Below are positions 1-11,223 of a DNA stretch of 64,000 nt, in pieces. The translations under genes were made by a program, and so were the position numbers. The notes beneath the pieces are model-generated. The model did no database searches, had not been told where the DNA came from, and saw nothing but the letters and a program-made list of their open reading frames with translations. Position 1 is the stretch's first letter. Every line of letters starts with the position of its first letter. Origin of the DNA: Aristolochia californica (taxonomy: Eukaryota; Streptophyta; Magnoliopsida; Piperales; Aristolochiaceae); the NCBI GenBank assembly GCA_029961685.1, contig JARWKL010000003.1, positions 18,470,467 to 18,534,466 on the forward strand, in the 5' to 3' direction.

Positions 1-1440
1 TCATCAAATTCCCCCACACTTAGCTTTTGCTTGTCCTCGGGCAAAACTCAAATTCACTTTCCAAAAAATACCAAGGTTGTAACACCATCAACAAAGAACA
101 ACCAAGCTCTTCAAAACTCATAACATATCATGAACAAACATTCTTAAACAACTTATAATTACTTAGTAAGCATTTTCATTCAAAGATGGAGTAAACTAAA
201 AAAGTAGACCCTCACAGAAATAAACACTCGACTCTCATGTGTTTGAAGGGTATGTGTTTCTCTCAAATTCATTCATATGAAAATGATCTACCATAGGCTT
301 GCATATCTTCTCATTTTCCACCACCCAGATCACATGCATAACACATTTCACAAGGACTTTTCAAGGGTTGTAATGGGGTTTAGGTTCAAGGAGGGAAATA
401 TTTGGGAATTTAGCACAAAAGCCATAGAAACTAGTGGAGAAAAAATGAATCATCTCAAGCTCGAATATAAAAGACATGAAAAATCAATCACTCCACTCAG
501 CAACTTCTTCAATTTGTATCTATCTCATATAAATAGACCCCTTTCTTGGAATTTTAGGAGGAATTATGAACAGGGACTGTTTCTAATTTTAAAAGACATT
601 CCCTCTACCACTTCCTTTCTTCTTTTCTTTTTCTATTCACCTTTTTTTTAATTACACTAACAATGGAACTCATGAATTGAGGATGAAAACATGTTCCATT
701 TCACCAGTCATAGCCATACCAAAAATCCAGAAACCCACACACTTTTTTCTTGCAGACCCACATGAATAATAATGATGAAAAATTCTCCACTAGCTCTACA
801 GCTTGAGTAAAGGTTTTTTTTTCTGGTTTAAAGCATGTAACATGGGTTCACAAAAAAAAAAGCTCAAACGGCTTTAACAAAAGGAAAAAAATTAATAACA
901 AGGTAGGCTATTTGGCCTATATAGCTTAAAACAAAGACGGGCTTAATCATGTTCATGCATGCATGTGTCAATGTGACCTCAAAGAGAATCAAGGCAAGTT
1001 GTAGAGAAACAAATCCATGGAAGAATATCTCTCATAAAAGAAAATAGTGAGACTGATATGGATGTGCCAGTCTAAAGGCTAAAAATCTCACCGGTTGTTG
1101 TCTACCGAATTTACTCACTTCCATCCTCAAAGAAAATAACTAGAATAATTCATTCTCAGTTGGAAGATTGCTTATTAAATCATGTTATGAATCTTTTAGG
1201 AGCCTAATTTAATCTTGCTCATGACATACACAACCTAAAACATTAAAACCACAAAAACAAAGATTATTATTTTTTTTTTTGGATTTTATTTTTGAAAACA
1301 GAATTGAAACACAACCTAAATCCCCTCCCCTACACTTAGAACTTACATTGTCCCCAATTTAAGGAGGAATATAAATAGAAGGCAAAATAACCAAAATAGA
1401 AATGCAAAAATAAAAATAAAAAGGAATGAACTTCCCATGG
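1..1440. other. Noncoding retroelement-derived tract
   Basis: AT-rich sequence with several homopolymer runs and no credible gene. The opening words (cccccacacttagcttttgc, then cttgtcctcgggcaa) and the stretch near 860-930 (a run of A, then aaacggctttaac, then ggcctatatagc) resemble the 3' noncoding part of plant Athila/Tat Ty3 elements; this is from family knowledge and not verified. An open frame of 124 codons at 277-651 has no recognisable domain and is probably chance. Confidence 0.4.
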
Positions 1441-1769
1441 GTTGCCTCCCAAGCATCGCCTTTGTTTATTGTCAGTGGCTCGACTCAATGCTTCCATAAT
1501 TATGGGTCATCCCACACATATTATTTGGCATCACTCTTGACCTTATCTCTTTGAGCCCTAGAAAAACCAGGAGGTAACATATTAGTAACCAAATAATTTG
1601 CAATATTCGCATACCAATGTAATGTCACACTCACTGCGAGCAATTGCTCATTACGGAATATTTCTTGCAAATGAAGTTCATCCTGCACATGCTTTTCTTC
1701 TTGCGGTGTACTAAGTTTACTGAAGATGATCACTTTTAACATTCCTCCTGTTGGAAGATGAATGCACAT
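1441..1769 (-). pseudogene. Athila/Tat-like pol fragment (between RNase H and integrase)
   Basis: Read on the minus strand, the frame at 1769-1521 contains WYANIANYLVT and, after a stop, a WDDP word. In Athila/Tat polyproteins these lie just upstream of the integrase zinc-binding domain. It is followed by gcttgggaggcaaccca (1440-1460 on the minus strand), a word common in the 3' part of these elements. No catalytic residues are included, so this is a deleted scrap. A similar block, intact in order, occurs in the Athila element at 29550-29680 on the other strand. Confidence 0.6.
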
Positions 1770-1829
1770 AATACAAAAAAAAATTTATACGTCATTTGTA
1801 GCAAGCTGGGAATTTATACTGTTCTCTCA

Positions 1830-2248
1830 TGTTATGGACTCCATAGCATCCCGAGTTATCAACAGGTGTAGGAATTAAATTATGTTATTTCCCTTTTCAT
1901 GTATTTCAATTTAGTTTGGTTTGGTTTGGAGGTAATTTGACGTGATCCAATTGACCCATGGGTCTAGGTTGTATTTTCGTTCCCAAACCTATTTATTGGG
2001 ACGACAAGATGAATGAAGGTTAAGCATTGAGAAATTTGGTTTAGACAGGTCAGATTCTCCCTCTGAGGTCTAGTTGGATTCTCCCTTTGAGGTCCAGGTC
2101 GAATGTCCTTCAAGGTTCAATCCATTCCATTCTGATTTCCACTATTACACGTTCAAGGAACAAGAATCCTTTCCAGCGTTAACAGGCAATCTGGAGGGAA
2201 GAGAGGGAAGAAGGGTGACATTATCCATGGCTCGGGAAAATCCCAACA
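1830..2248 (+). repeat. 5' LTR of element A (419 bp)
   Basis: Begins TGTTATGGACTCC, ends TCCCAACA, and is followed directly by an initiator-Met-type primer site. The same LTR subfamily, on the minus strand, ends chromovirus C at 17640-18029: both share tccatagcatc, gagttatcaacag and the repeated 'ctctgaggtc' words. Confidence 0.85.
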
Positions 2249-2251
2249 TCT

Positions 2252-2262
2252 TGGTATCAGAC
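2252..2262 (+). other. Primer-binding site (initiator Met tRNA type)
   Basis: tggtatcagac, three bases after the LTR end, complements the 3' end of plant initiator Met tRNA (TGGTATCAGAGC), the usual chromovirus and copia primer. Confidence 0.8.
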
Positions 2263-2269
2263 AGATCCA

Positions 2270-3170
2270 CCCTTGGGGATTCCTCTTCCCTAGAGGATCT
2301 GCGACAGATAATTGATGAAAATCGCCACAAATCAGAGGCAGATCTTGCTGTTCAACGCCAGAAATTGATGACCTACAAACCACGATGAACACCATGGATT
2401 CGTCCTTACAACATATTTTGTGGCAACTTGCTGTGCTTGGGGGTCGAGGGCCATCGCCGCCAGCAGACTATTCTCCTCAGGCCGAGCAACACCTCCACCA
2501 GCCACCACCACTGTGCCAGCCCCATCCCCCAATGCCTCCTCACTCACAGGGACCAAATTCGGTTCCCAGGTATTTCAAACTAGACTTTCCTACATTTGAT
2601 GGGTCTAAGGACCCCTTGATCTAGTTACACAAATGTGACCAATTCTTTTCCCATAAAAAAACATCGGTGGATGACAGGGTTCATTTGGTTGCATACCACA
2701 TGCTTGATGAAGCGCTCCTATGGTATCACCAATTCCGAAATGAACATTTGGTTCAGGATTGGGTGACCTTTAAACAATCTTGCATGCTATGGTTTGGTCC
2801 TCCAGCTAGTAGCAATCCATTAGGTGAATTGATCAATTATAAACAGACTGGGCCCCTAGATGTGTACCAAAAGACCTTCCAGGAACGTTTGGCCAGAGCT
2901 AGTGATTTTGTTAAACCCTCCCATTATGTTCAAATCTTTACTGCTGGCTTGAAAGAGGCTTTACGTCTAGAAGTTGAATTACATGGTCCTACAGAATTGG
3001 ACCAATGCAGCACAGCGTGCAGAAAGTTCTACCTCTATGCCACCAACCCCTTATATCAAAAAATTGAATAGACAAGAGATGGAACAAATAAAGGCCAAAG
3101 GGCCTTTGTTTTAATTGTGATGAACAATATGTCCAGGGTCACATATGCAAAAGATTATTCAGTGTGGTTC
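2270..3170 (+). pseudogene. Element A gag with zinc knuckle, frameshifted
   Basis: Gag forms the virus-like particle and binds the RNA. The reading moves through three frames: 2227-2388 (N-terminal part, MARENPN start), 2385-2624 (proline/histidine-rich linker then FKLDFPTFDGSKDPLI), a stop, then 2622-3071 (gag core with MLDEALLWY, NPLGEL, QTGPLDVYQKTFQERLARAS). The zinc knuckle CFNCDEQYVQGH follows in another frame near 3109-3150. At least three frame changes and one stop make it non-functional. Matches the gag of element B and of chromovirus 1 in this window. Confidence 0.85.
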
Positions 3171-3700
3171 TTTGGGAGGATTGTGAGGACATATTACCCG
3201 AGGAAGACATTGTTGATACAGAACAAGAGGGCCCAGAGATTTCACTTCATGCCATGATTGGTCAGCGCAGTTCTAACACCATCCAGGTTCGGGCACAGTT
3301 GCACCATCTCTAGTTATTAGCATTAGTTGACTCTGGCAACACGCATAACTTCATCAGTCAGCCAGCTGGTGAGCAGCTTGGGTTAGTAGTTCAGCAGACC
3401 ACATGCCTCTCAGTCTCTATGGCCAATGGGGAGAAAATCATGAGTGTGGGTATTTCTACAGCCACCCCCTTTTATATTGAGGGCCACTCCTTTAGTGCTG
3501 ATTTCTTGGTGATTCCACTGGCAGGATTTGATTTGGTACTTGGAGTTAAATGGCTCCAACTATTGGGGCCTATTTTGTGGGATTTTCAGGCCCTGACCAT
3601 GACCTTAACAGAAGCCCAGTGTCAGATCACCTTGCAGGCCACCCCCTACAGTGCCCTGTGCGCTTCAGTCAGTTCAGGTCCAAAGCACCGAGCACTGTAA
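3171..3700 (+). pseudogene. Element A aspartic protease
   Basis: Retroelement protease that processes Gag-Pol. The active-site Asp-Ser-Gly is at 3329-3337 inside LALVDSGNTHNFIS, with a stop a few codons earlier. Downstream are ADFLVIPLAGFDLVLGVKWL and the LLGPILWDF word that close the protease fold in this family. The frame from 3419 runs to a stop at 3700, after which the link to RT is frameshifted. Confidence 0.85.
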
Positions 3701-3759
3701 GTTATCTCACTTACTTACATATTTTGAAGATTTATTTCATGATCCTACTGCTCTTCCAC

Positions 3760-4690
3760 TAATTCGCCACTGTGATCACCGCATCAGATTGAAGATGGGA
3801 ACATAACCTGTGGTGGTTTGGCCTTACCAGTACCCCCACTTACAAAAGGATGAAATTGAGAGGCAATGCCAAAATATGCTCGCCTAGAGAATTATTCAGC
3901 CAAGTAGGTCTCCTTTCTCATCCCTGGTATTACTGGTCAAAAAGCATGATAAGTCATGGAGGTTTTGTGTGGACTACCGGCAACTCAATGCTCACACTAT
4001 TAAAGAAAAATTTCCCATCCCAGTGGTGGATGATTTGTTAGATGAGTTACACGGTGCCACTATATTTACCAAGCTGGATTTGAGGTCAGGCTATCATCAA
4101 ATTCACGTTCATCCTTCAGATGTGGAGAAGACCGCGTTCTGTACACACTTTGGTAATTTCGAGTTCCTCGTGATGCCCTTTGGTCTCTCCAATGCGCCAT
4201 CCACATTCCAGGCCCTCATGAATGATGTATTTAGCTCTATCTTGCGAAAATATGTTCTCGTATTTTTTGATGATAAATTGGTGTATAGAAAACATTGGGA
4301 CGAGCACATTCAACACCTTCATTAGGTCCTTAATCTTCTCCGCTCCCATCATTTGGTTTTAAATAAGTCCAAATGTTCTATGGGCACCTCCCAGGTGGCA
4401 TGCTTGGGCCACATTATTTCAACAGTTGGGGTGAAGGTTGACCAAATTAAGATTCAGGCTGTCACAGATTGGCCTCCCCCTACATCCATCACAATGTTAA
4501 GGGGATTTTTGGGCCTCGCTGGGTATCACAGAAAATTTATCCGCATCTATGGCCAGATTGCAGCACCACTCAACAACCTTCTCAAGAAAAAAGCCTTCAC
4601 CTGGTCTGAGAGAACAAATCATTCTTTTCAGCAATTGAAGAAGGCCCTATCATCAGCGCCGGTTTTAGAAGCTACTGGACTTTGATGAGT
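3760..4690 (+). pseudogene. Element A reverse transcriptase
   Basis: Copies element RNA into DNA. Visible motifs: [29 protein letters not shown], then [13 protein letters not shown] with the first catalytic Asp, [14 protein letters not shown], and FFDD at 4263-4274, the YxDD-box equivalent usual for plant chromoviruses. A stop follows at 4323, then LNKSKCSM, the LGHIIS word and the thumb/connection LRGFLGLAGYHRKFI to about 4640. The N-terminal end before 3969 is out of frame. Confidence 0.9.
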
Positions 4691-5160
4691 TATTTGTGGT
4701 TGAATGTGATGCTTCGAGTGGCGGTATCGGTGCAGTGTTACAACAACAGGGCCACCCGATCATTTACTTCAGCCTCCAGCTTGGCCTCCACCATCAAAAG
4801 CTAGCAGCTTATGAGAGGGAATTGATCAGTTTAGCTAAAGCAATACAACATTGGTGGCCTTATCTTTGGGGGCGTACATTTTTTATTCGAACCAATCATT
4901 GCAGCCTAAAGTATCTTCTAGAGCAGTGCCTCACCAGCTCCCCTCAACAACATTGGTTGAGTAAACTGATGGGGTTTGACTTTACAGTTGAATATAAACT
5001 TGGCAGTTTGAATGTGGGGGCTAATCCTTTGTCTCGTCGGGACCTTCCAGAGCCGCACTTACATGCTATCTGTCAGCCCAGAGTTCTCTTGTTGGATTCT
5101 ATTAGGGAGGAGACACAACAGTATCTGGAACTTCTTGCATTATATCATGAGATTCAGTAG
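4691..5160 (+). pseudogene. Element A RNase H
   Basis: Degrades the RNA strand during reverse transcription. ECDASSGGIGAVL carries the first acidic residue; YERELISLAKAIQHWWPYLWG carries the second; the third acidic position (TDH in relatives, here TNH) has changed Asp to Asn, so the site is damaged. HWLSKLMGFDFTVEYKLG and the NPLSRRD tail (ALSRRD in relatives) end the domain. Confidence 0.88.
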
Positions 5161-6130
5161 GGGACATCAGAACGACATTGGATGATCCAGGATCGTCTAA
5201 TCTTGTTCAAAAACCAGATTTTTCTGCACCACACATTGCCACTTATTACCAGTATTTTACCTTCATTGCATGATAGTACACATGAGGGCCGACAGAAAAC
5301 TTATTTCTGGATCAGTCGGAACTTTTATTGGAAGGGTATGAAGCGCAGTGTAGCCGATTATGTGACGACTTGCCTGATTTGTCAATTCAATAAAGCTGAA
5401 TCTTTAAGTCCAGCAGGGTTGCTCCAACCACTTCAGCTACCATCACAAGTCTAGTCCGATATATCCATGGACTTCATTGATGGCCTTCTCCCCTCGTCCG
5501 ACAAATCAGTTATATTTGTAGTGGTCCGATATATCCATGGACTTCATTGATGGCCATTTCCTCTCTTTGGCGCATCCTTACACTACATCTCAAGTAGCTC
5601 AACTATTCATGGATAATATTGTCCGGTTACATGGGATGCTTGCCTCCATTACCAGTGACAGGGATGCCATCTTTACCAGTACGTTCTGGAAGGAACTATT
5701 CAAGCTACAAGGCACGAAGTTGGTGTTCTCTTCCGCCTACCATCCACAGACTGATGGACAAACCGACGTCGTTAACCGAATGATTGAGATGTATCTCCGT
5801 TGTTTTGTGGGGACTCACCAAAATGGTGGGTTAAGTGGCTGACATGTGCAGAATTCTATTACAAAACATCCTACCACAACGCACTCGGCACTACTCCATT
5901 CAAGGTAGTATATGGCAGAGATCCGCCTCGAATTTTATTGTATGAACCAGGTGCATCCAAGGTTGCCACCTTGGACCAGGCTTTAGCAGAAAGGGACACC
6001 ATGCTCAGTGAGGTGTGCAATCATCTCCAAGAGGCCCAACATACTATGAAATTATATTATGATAAGCAGAACCGGGAAGTATTCTTTTCTCCAGGAGATT
6101 ATGTATGGCTGTGTCTCCAACATTACAGGT
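5161..6130 (+). pseudogene. Element A integrase (zinc-binding and catalytic core)
   Basis: Inserts element DNA into the genome. HDSTHEGRQKTY and the CLIC word near 5371-5385 form the HHCC zinc-binding end; SDISMDFIDGL holds the first catalytic Asp; ITSDRDAIFTSTFW holds the second; YHPQTDGQTDVVNR carries the substituted third acid (E to D). Stops interrupt it at 5453 and near 5840. A 32-bp direct repeat at 5454-5485 and 5524-5555 has overwritten the DRFSKY-encoding stretch. Confidence 0.88.
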
Positions 6131-6149
6131 AGCTTTCACTGACAGCCTC

Positions 6150-6520
6150 CAAACGCCACAAGCTATATCCAAAGTATTATGCTCCCTTTCAGGTGTTAGA
6201 CCGCATTGGTATAGTCGCCTACCACTTGCAGCTTCTGCCAGAAGCAAAGATCCACAATCTGTTTCACATCTCCCAACTGAAGGTCTTCCAGGGCAACTCC
6301 CCCTTCCTCCACACTCCTCTGCCACCACTACATGAGGGACGTGTCCTTTCTACTCCAGTGCAGGTGTTGCAGGCTCGTCGCATTCAGGGCAATTGGGAGG
6401 TACTCGTGCAATGGGCTGATGCTGACCCCAATGACATTACCTAGGAGCCCTTAGCGGCTTTCCTGTCTCTATACCACTCTTTTGAGCTTGAGGACAAGAT
6501 TTTTCTCCAAGAGGGGGGTG
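6150..6520 (+). pseudogene. Element A integrase C-terminus with chromodomain-like tail, and purine tract
   Basis: [21 protein letters not shown] and FHISQLK are the GPY/F-type integrase end; [16 protein letters not shown], a stop, then SFELEDKIFLQEGG form the chromodomain-like tail that marks chromoviruses and is thought to steer integration to heterochromatin. The tail ends in a polypurine run (aagaggggggtga) directly before the LTR remnant at 6522. Confidence 0.85.
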
Positions 6521-6521
6521 A

Positions 6522-6568
6522 TGTTATGGATCGTCGGGTGACACGATCCATGGAGAGGGATCCTAACA
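6522..6568 (+). repeat. Shrunken middle LTR (47 bp) shared by elements A and B
   Basis: Starts tgttatgga and ends gatcctaaca, so both LTR ends are present, but about 330 bp between them are gone. The retained 3' part (gggtgacacgatccatgg) matches the end of the LTR at 10850-11223, not that at 1830. A polypurine tract precedes it and a primer site (tggtatcagag, 6572) follows it, as for a full LTR. Confidence 0.85.
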
Positions 6569-6571
6569 ACG

Positions 6572-7610
6572 TGGTATCAGAGAGGACCACCATAGGCGAT
6601 TCCTCCTCTCAATCTGATTTTCACAACTCCATTGATGAGATTTGGCTTGAATCCCAAGCACTTCAGACTGACCAGGCTGCCATTCGAACAGAGATGCAAG
6701 AAATTAAGGATGCTCTTCTACAACTTATCCAACTCCAGGGGCAATGAGATGCTCCTCTACTAGGTAGTTCAACAGGCACGCCGATCAGCCCCCTATGCCA
6801 CCACCACCAATGCCTCCTCTACATCCCGCTCATCAAACTCCAGGGGGAACTCACGACATCAGCCCTTCCAACGTGCCTAGGTACACCAAATTAAATTTTC
6901 CAATATATGATGGGTCTACTGACCTATTAATCTGGTTGCACCGGTGTGACAATTTTTTTGGAACCAAATAACCCAGCCCGAGGAGAGGGTTTCTTTAGCA
7001 GCCTTTCACATGCTCGACGAAGCACTGTTGTGGTATTACATATTTAATTCTGAGCATCAGGTGTATGATTGGGAAATTTTTAAAGACTACTGTATATTAA
7101 GGTTTGGTGGACCAGCACGAAGCAATCCTCTCGGGGATTTGGTTAATCTCAAGCAAACAGGGTCCATAGAGACTTATCAGAAACAGTTTCAGGAATGTAT
7201 TGCATGCGCCAGTCAGTTTGTGCGTCCAAGCCAATATGTCCATTTTTTTACTGCTGGTCTGGTGGAGGCGATACGTCTCGAAGTGGAATTACATGAACCC
7301 CCATATTTAGCCCATGCTATGAATTTGGCATGTACATTGGATGCCAAGCACCGGATTATGAAAGACTCCCTGGGGCGTAGACCCCCCTGGCAAAGCCGAG
7401 TGACACCGGGTGCCCCCCAGCCCACAGCCCTCCATTGGGCCAAGGGCCACCCCCTTCTCATACATCAAAGACTACCAGGTCCACGCCTCCCCCACAATAT
7501 ATTAAACGCCTTTCTAAATCAGATATGGATCAGCGAAGGGCTCATGGGTTGTGTTTTAATTGTGATGAAAAATACTTCACGGGCCATTTATTCCAACATC
7601 ACCCAACCCC
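6572..7610 (+). pseudogene. Element B primer site, gag and zinc knuckle
   Basis: The primer site tggtatcagag at 6572 is followed by a gag start region (ERTTIGDSSSQSD), a coiled-coil-like stretch to 6747, and after frame shifts the gag core at 7010-7330 (MLDEALLWYY, NPLGDLVNLKQTGS, TYQKQFQECIACASQ). A proline-rich linker leads to the zinc knuckle CFNCDEKYFTGH near 7551-7585. It has the same order as element A gag but with different breaks. Confidence 0.85.
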
Positions 7611-8095
7611 ACTAGAGGAGGAGGTAGAAAAGATAGAGGAAGAACCAACCATTTCCATCCACACCATGACGGGGTTACACAGCACCAATACTATGCAGGT
7701 ACATGCTAGCATTCAAAATCTCATGTTACTGGCACTAGTCGACTCGGGTAGCACCCACAATTTCCTCAGCCACACCGCAGCACAACAGTTGGGCTTGCCA
7801 CTTCAGCACAATTCTGGCATTTCCGCCTCTGTAGCTAATGGGGACAAAGTTACCAACGTGGGGTTCTGATCAGTAGTTAAATTTTTTATTGAAGGCCACA
7901 ACATTGAAGCAGATTTTCTGGTTATTCCACTTGCTGGGTTTGATTAGGTACTGGGGATTAAATGGCTGCAGCGGTTGGGTCCGATTTTATGGGATTTCCA
8001 TTCCCTTAGTATGAATTTTAGACAAGATCAACACCAACTTACACTACATGGTATTCATGCCCCATTACCGTGCACTCTCCAACCTATACAAGTTC
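7611..8095 (+). pseudogene. Element B aspartic protease
   Basis: ALVDSGSTHNFLSHTAAQQLGLPL carries the active-site Asp-Ser-Gly near 7739-7749. The frame stops at 7867; a second stop (ga-tta-ggta near 7945) interrupts the flap-side PLAGFD word, and the frame from 7975 continues MGPILWDFHSLSMNF. The layout matches element A. Confidence 0.85.
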
Positions 8096-9010
8096 TGGAC
8101 TCTGATCGCAGTCAGCTCAAATTGCTCATGGCTGACTTTCCTGACTTATTTCAGGAGCCTGCTGCCCTTCCCCCGATACGGGCTTGTGATCATCGTATTC
8201 GATTGATGTTGGCCACCGTGCAAGTGGTGGTGCGTCCATACCGCTACCCAAATTTTCAGAAAGATGAGATAGAGCACCAATGTCAACACATGCTTGCTCA
8301 AGGCATTATTCAGCCCAGCCACTCACCATTCTCTTCACCACTGCTACTGGTAAAAAAACACGACAATTCTTGGCAATTTTCTGTGGACTACAGGGAGCTC
8401 AATTCTCATATGGTAAAGGATAAATTTCCAATACAGGTGGTGGAAGAACTATTGGACGAACTCCATGGAGCAGAATTATTCACTAAGTTGGACTAGAAAT
8501 CCGGCTACCATCAGATTCGGGTCCACCCTCATGATGTGGAGAAAATGGCCTTCCATACACATCACGGTCATTTTGAGTTCTTGGTGATGCCCTTTGGTCT
8601 TTCCAATGACCCGTGCACCTTTCAAGCGCTTATGAATGGGGTATTTCACCCATTCTTACGCAAATATGTTTGAGTATTCTTTGATGATATACTTATCTAT
8701 AGCAACAATGGGGAAGACCACATTCAACACTTGCGTCAGGTATTCAACCTCCTGTTTTCCCACCATTTATTCCTCAATAAATCCAAATGTGCTATGGGTA
8801 CCTCAGAGGTTGCTTCAAATAGTGCTTGACTGGCCTACTCCGCATTTTGTCACGGCTTTACGAGGGTTCCTAGGCGTGGCCGACTATTATAGGAAGTTCA
8901 TTTGTGACTATGGCCAGCTTGCAGCGCCACTTACAAAATTACTCAAGTGGAATGCCTTCACATGGACAGAGATCTTAGATTCCTCATTTCAGCAGTTGAA
9001 ACAGTCCTGA
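8096..9010 (+). pseudogene. Element B reverse transcriptase, internally deleted
   Basis: ACDHRIRLMLATVQVVVRPYRYPNFQKDEIEHQ and SPLLLVKKHDNSWQFSVDYRELN begin the domain; a stop replaces the residue after FTKLD near 8494; [14 protein letters not shown] and FFDD (near 8678) follow. Around 8815 about 45 bases expected between the 'GTSEVA' word and the 'DWPTP' word are missing. The connection FLGVADYYRKFI is at 8870-8905. Confidence 0.87.
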
Positions 9011-9445
9011 GCCTCCTCACCGGTTCTCCAACTACCAAAATTTGAAGACCCATTTGTTATTGAATGTGATGCTTCTGGTGGGGGCATTGGCACAGTTTTA
9101 TAGCAGCACGAGCACCCCATAGCGTACTTCAGCTATCACCAGGCCCCACACCACCACAAATTAGCTACATATGAAAGGGAACATTGTCGGCCCTATCTTT
9201 GGGGTCGACACTTCATGATCCAGACAGACCATTGCAGTTTGAAATACTTACTGGAGCAACATATCACTACTTCCCCACAACAACATTGGCTGAGTAAGCT
9301 GATGGGGTTTGATTTCAAGGTCGAGTACAAACCCGGCCAACTTAATAGGGGCACATATGCACTATCACACAGGGACCTGTTGGAGCCTCAACTGCATGCT
9401 ATCAGTCATCCACAAGTTCTTTTGCTAGATTCCATCAGAGGTTAA
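9011..9445 (+). pseudogene. Element B RNase H, internally deleted
   Basis: IECDASGGGIGTVL (9060-9100), a stop, then YFSYHQAPHHHKLATYERE; the helix that should follow (LIGLAKAIQHW in relatives) is mostly deleted near 9180. RPYLWGRHFMIQTDHCSLKYLLEQ and QHWLSKLMGFDFKVEYKPG finish the domain. One catalytic acid remains in TDH. Confidence 0.85.
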
Positions 9446-10280
9446 ATTCAGAATCATCCCAAGCTTATCGAATTGTACCAGAATACTGAGAAACACACTA
9501 TGGACAACAACTAGGAAATTGAGGGTTGCCTCATCTTGTATAAGAATTGCATTTTTCTCCATCACACTTCCTCTCTACTCAGTAGCATTATCTCTTCATT
9601 TCATGACAGCACGCATGAGGGCCAACAGAAAAGTCATTTTCATATTAGTAGGGACTTCTATTGGAAGGGTATGAAGTATATGATTGCTGAATATAAATCT
9701 GCATGCCAAGTTTTCCAACGGAACAAAGCGGAATCCCTACACTCAGTAGGCTTGCTGCAACCACTTCAGCTACCTTCCCAGGTATGGGCAGATATCTCCA
9801 TGGATTTTATTGAGGGCCTTCCCAATTCTTCTGGAAAATCTATTATTCTGGTAGTGGTGAATCGGTTCTCCAAATAAGGGCACTTCCTGCCCCTGGCACA
9901 TCCGTATACAGCAACACATATCGCACAGATTTTCATTAACCAGATTATTTGCCTACATGGCTTACCTGAGTCCGTCACATGTGACAGGGATGCTATTTTT
10001 ACCAGTACCTTTTGGAAAGAACTATTCAAATTATAGGGTACCAAATTGGCCTTCTCCTCCGGATACCACCCTCAATCTGATGGCCAAACCGAAGTAGTCA
10101 ATCTCACTATTGAGATATATTTTAGGTGTTTTGTGGGGGATACCCCAAACATTGGGTACACTGGTTAGCCTAGGCAGAGTATTGTTATAACACCTCTTAC
10201 CATACAGCATTGGGCACCACACCATTTCGGGTGGTCTATGGGTGTGAACCCCCTCGTCTCCTCTCTTATGAACCTGGTTT
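9446..10280 (+). pseudogene. Element B integrase core
   Basis: HDSTHEGQQKSHF and the CQVFQ word (second Cys lost to Phe) represent the zinc-binding end. ADISMDFIEGLPNSSGKSIILVVVNRFSK carries the first catalytic Asp, then a stop (near 9877). TCDRDAIFTSTFWKELF carries the second. YHPQSDGQTEVVN carries the Glu. Several stops follow around 10123 and 10170. Confidence 0.86.
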
Positions 10281-10848
10281 GTCTCGAGTTCCAATGCTAG
10301 ACCATGCTTTGGTAGAACGGGATACTATGCTTGCACAAGTCAAAGCACACTTGCAGAAAGCTTAGGAAACTATGAAGCACTATTATGACAAGGGCCACCG
10401 TGACCTATCTTTTGCTCCGGGAGATTATATATGGCTCAAACATCAGCCTTACCATCAACTTTCTATTACATTAGCAAAAAGGCATAAACTTTCTCCCAAA
10501 TATTATGGACCTTTCCAGGTGTTGGCTCATATTGGCAATGTTGCATATCGTCTACAACTCCCACCAGAAAGCTAGGATCCATGACGCCTTCCATGTCTCT
10601 CTCTTGAAGCCCTTTCAGGGAGACTCACCCATGTTGCACATGCCCTTGCCTCCCCTTCATGAAGGTCGTGCTCTTCCTTCACCAGCAAAAGTCTTGCTTG
10701 CTCACAGAGTCCAGGAATCGTGGGAGATTTTAGTCTAATGGGCTGACACCGATATGCTTGAAACCTCCTGGGAACCCCTCGAGGAATTCTGGGCCCTTTA
10801 CCGCACCTTTGAGCTTGAGGAAAAACTCTTTCTCCAGGAGGGGGGGTG
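10281..10848 (+). pseudogene. Element B integrase C-terminus, chromodomain-like tail and purine tract
   Basis: MKHYYDKGHRDLSFAPGDYIWLKHQPYHQ is the integrase C-terminal start, LSPKYYGPFQVLAHIGNVAYRLQLP the GPY/F module, and FHVSLLKPFQGDSP plus ESWEILV (stop) and FELEEKLFLQEGG the chromodomain-like tail. A run of G within a polypurine tract (10836-10846) primes plus-strand synthesis next to the LTR. Confidence 0.86.
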
Positions 10849-10849
10849 A

Positions 10850-11223
10850 TGTTATGGACTCCATAGCATCTAGTGTAACTAGTAGATGTAGAGGGTAACT
10901 TATGTAATTTTTAGCTTTTTCAATTAGATGGTATTGATGTAATTTCTTTCAAAACTATGGTCTTGTGATTGGCCTTTGTTGGTGTGTGTTCCCTAATTTC
11001 TTATAGGGATGTCGTTGAATGGAAGAGAGGCAAGTATTGATCAATTAGAGTAAATGAGATCGGGTTCTCTCTCTCTCGGCCCAAGGTGGAGCTTTCTTCA
11101 AAAGCTCATTAGTTTCAAAAATTGGTCGTTCGAAGAACACTAAATCCTCCTCCATGAAGCAGTTCTATCTAGAATCATGGGGAGATTGTCAGGTGACACG
11201 ATCCATGGCGAGGGAGCCTAACA
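10850..11223 (+). repeat. 3' LTR of element B (374 bp)
   Basis: Starts TGTTATGGACTCC and ends GAGCCTAACA. Its 3' end matches the 47-bp remnant at 6522-6568, and the whole resembles the solo LTR at 44582-44969, giving a second LTR subfamily distinct from those at 1830 and 17640. Confidence 0.85.

Larger units (their letters stand above)
1830..11223 (+). mobile_element. Tandem chromovirus pair (elements A and B), LTR-body-LTR-body-LTR
   Basis: Two complete but degenerate Ty3/gypsy chromovirus bodies follow each other in the same direction. Each runs gag, zinc knuckle, protease, RT, RNase H, integrase, chromodomain-like tail, purine tract. The outer LTRs are 1830-2248 and 10850-11223; a 47-bp LTR remnant (6522-6568) separates the bodies. 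The outer LTRs share both ends but differ in the middle, so they belong to related subfamilies, and the outer 5-bp flanks (tctca and ctata) do not match. This suggests a product of recombination between two elements and not a single insertion. Stops and frameshifts occur in every domain. Confidence 0.85.

Noticed and set aside
277..651. Open frame of 124 codons on +
   Set aside because: No domain, low-complexity tail (TTSFLLFFFYSPFF), lies in AT-rich noncoding relic; probably chance.
4263..4274. FFDD instead of YxDD as a lost RT active site
   Set aside because: FFDD is usual for plant chromoviruses; the element is dead because of stops, not this.
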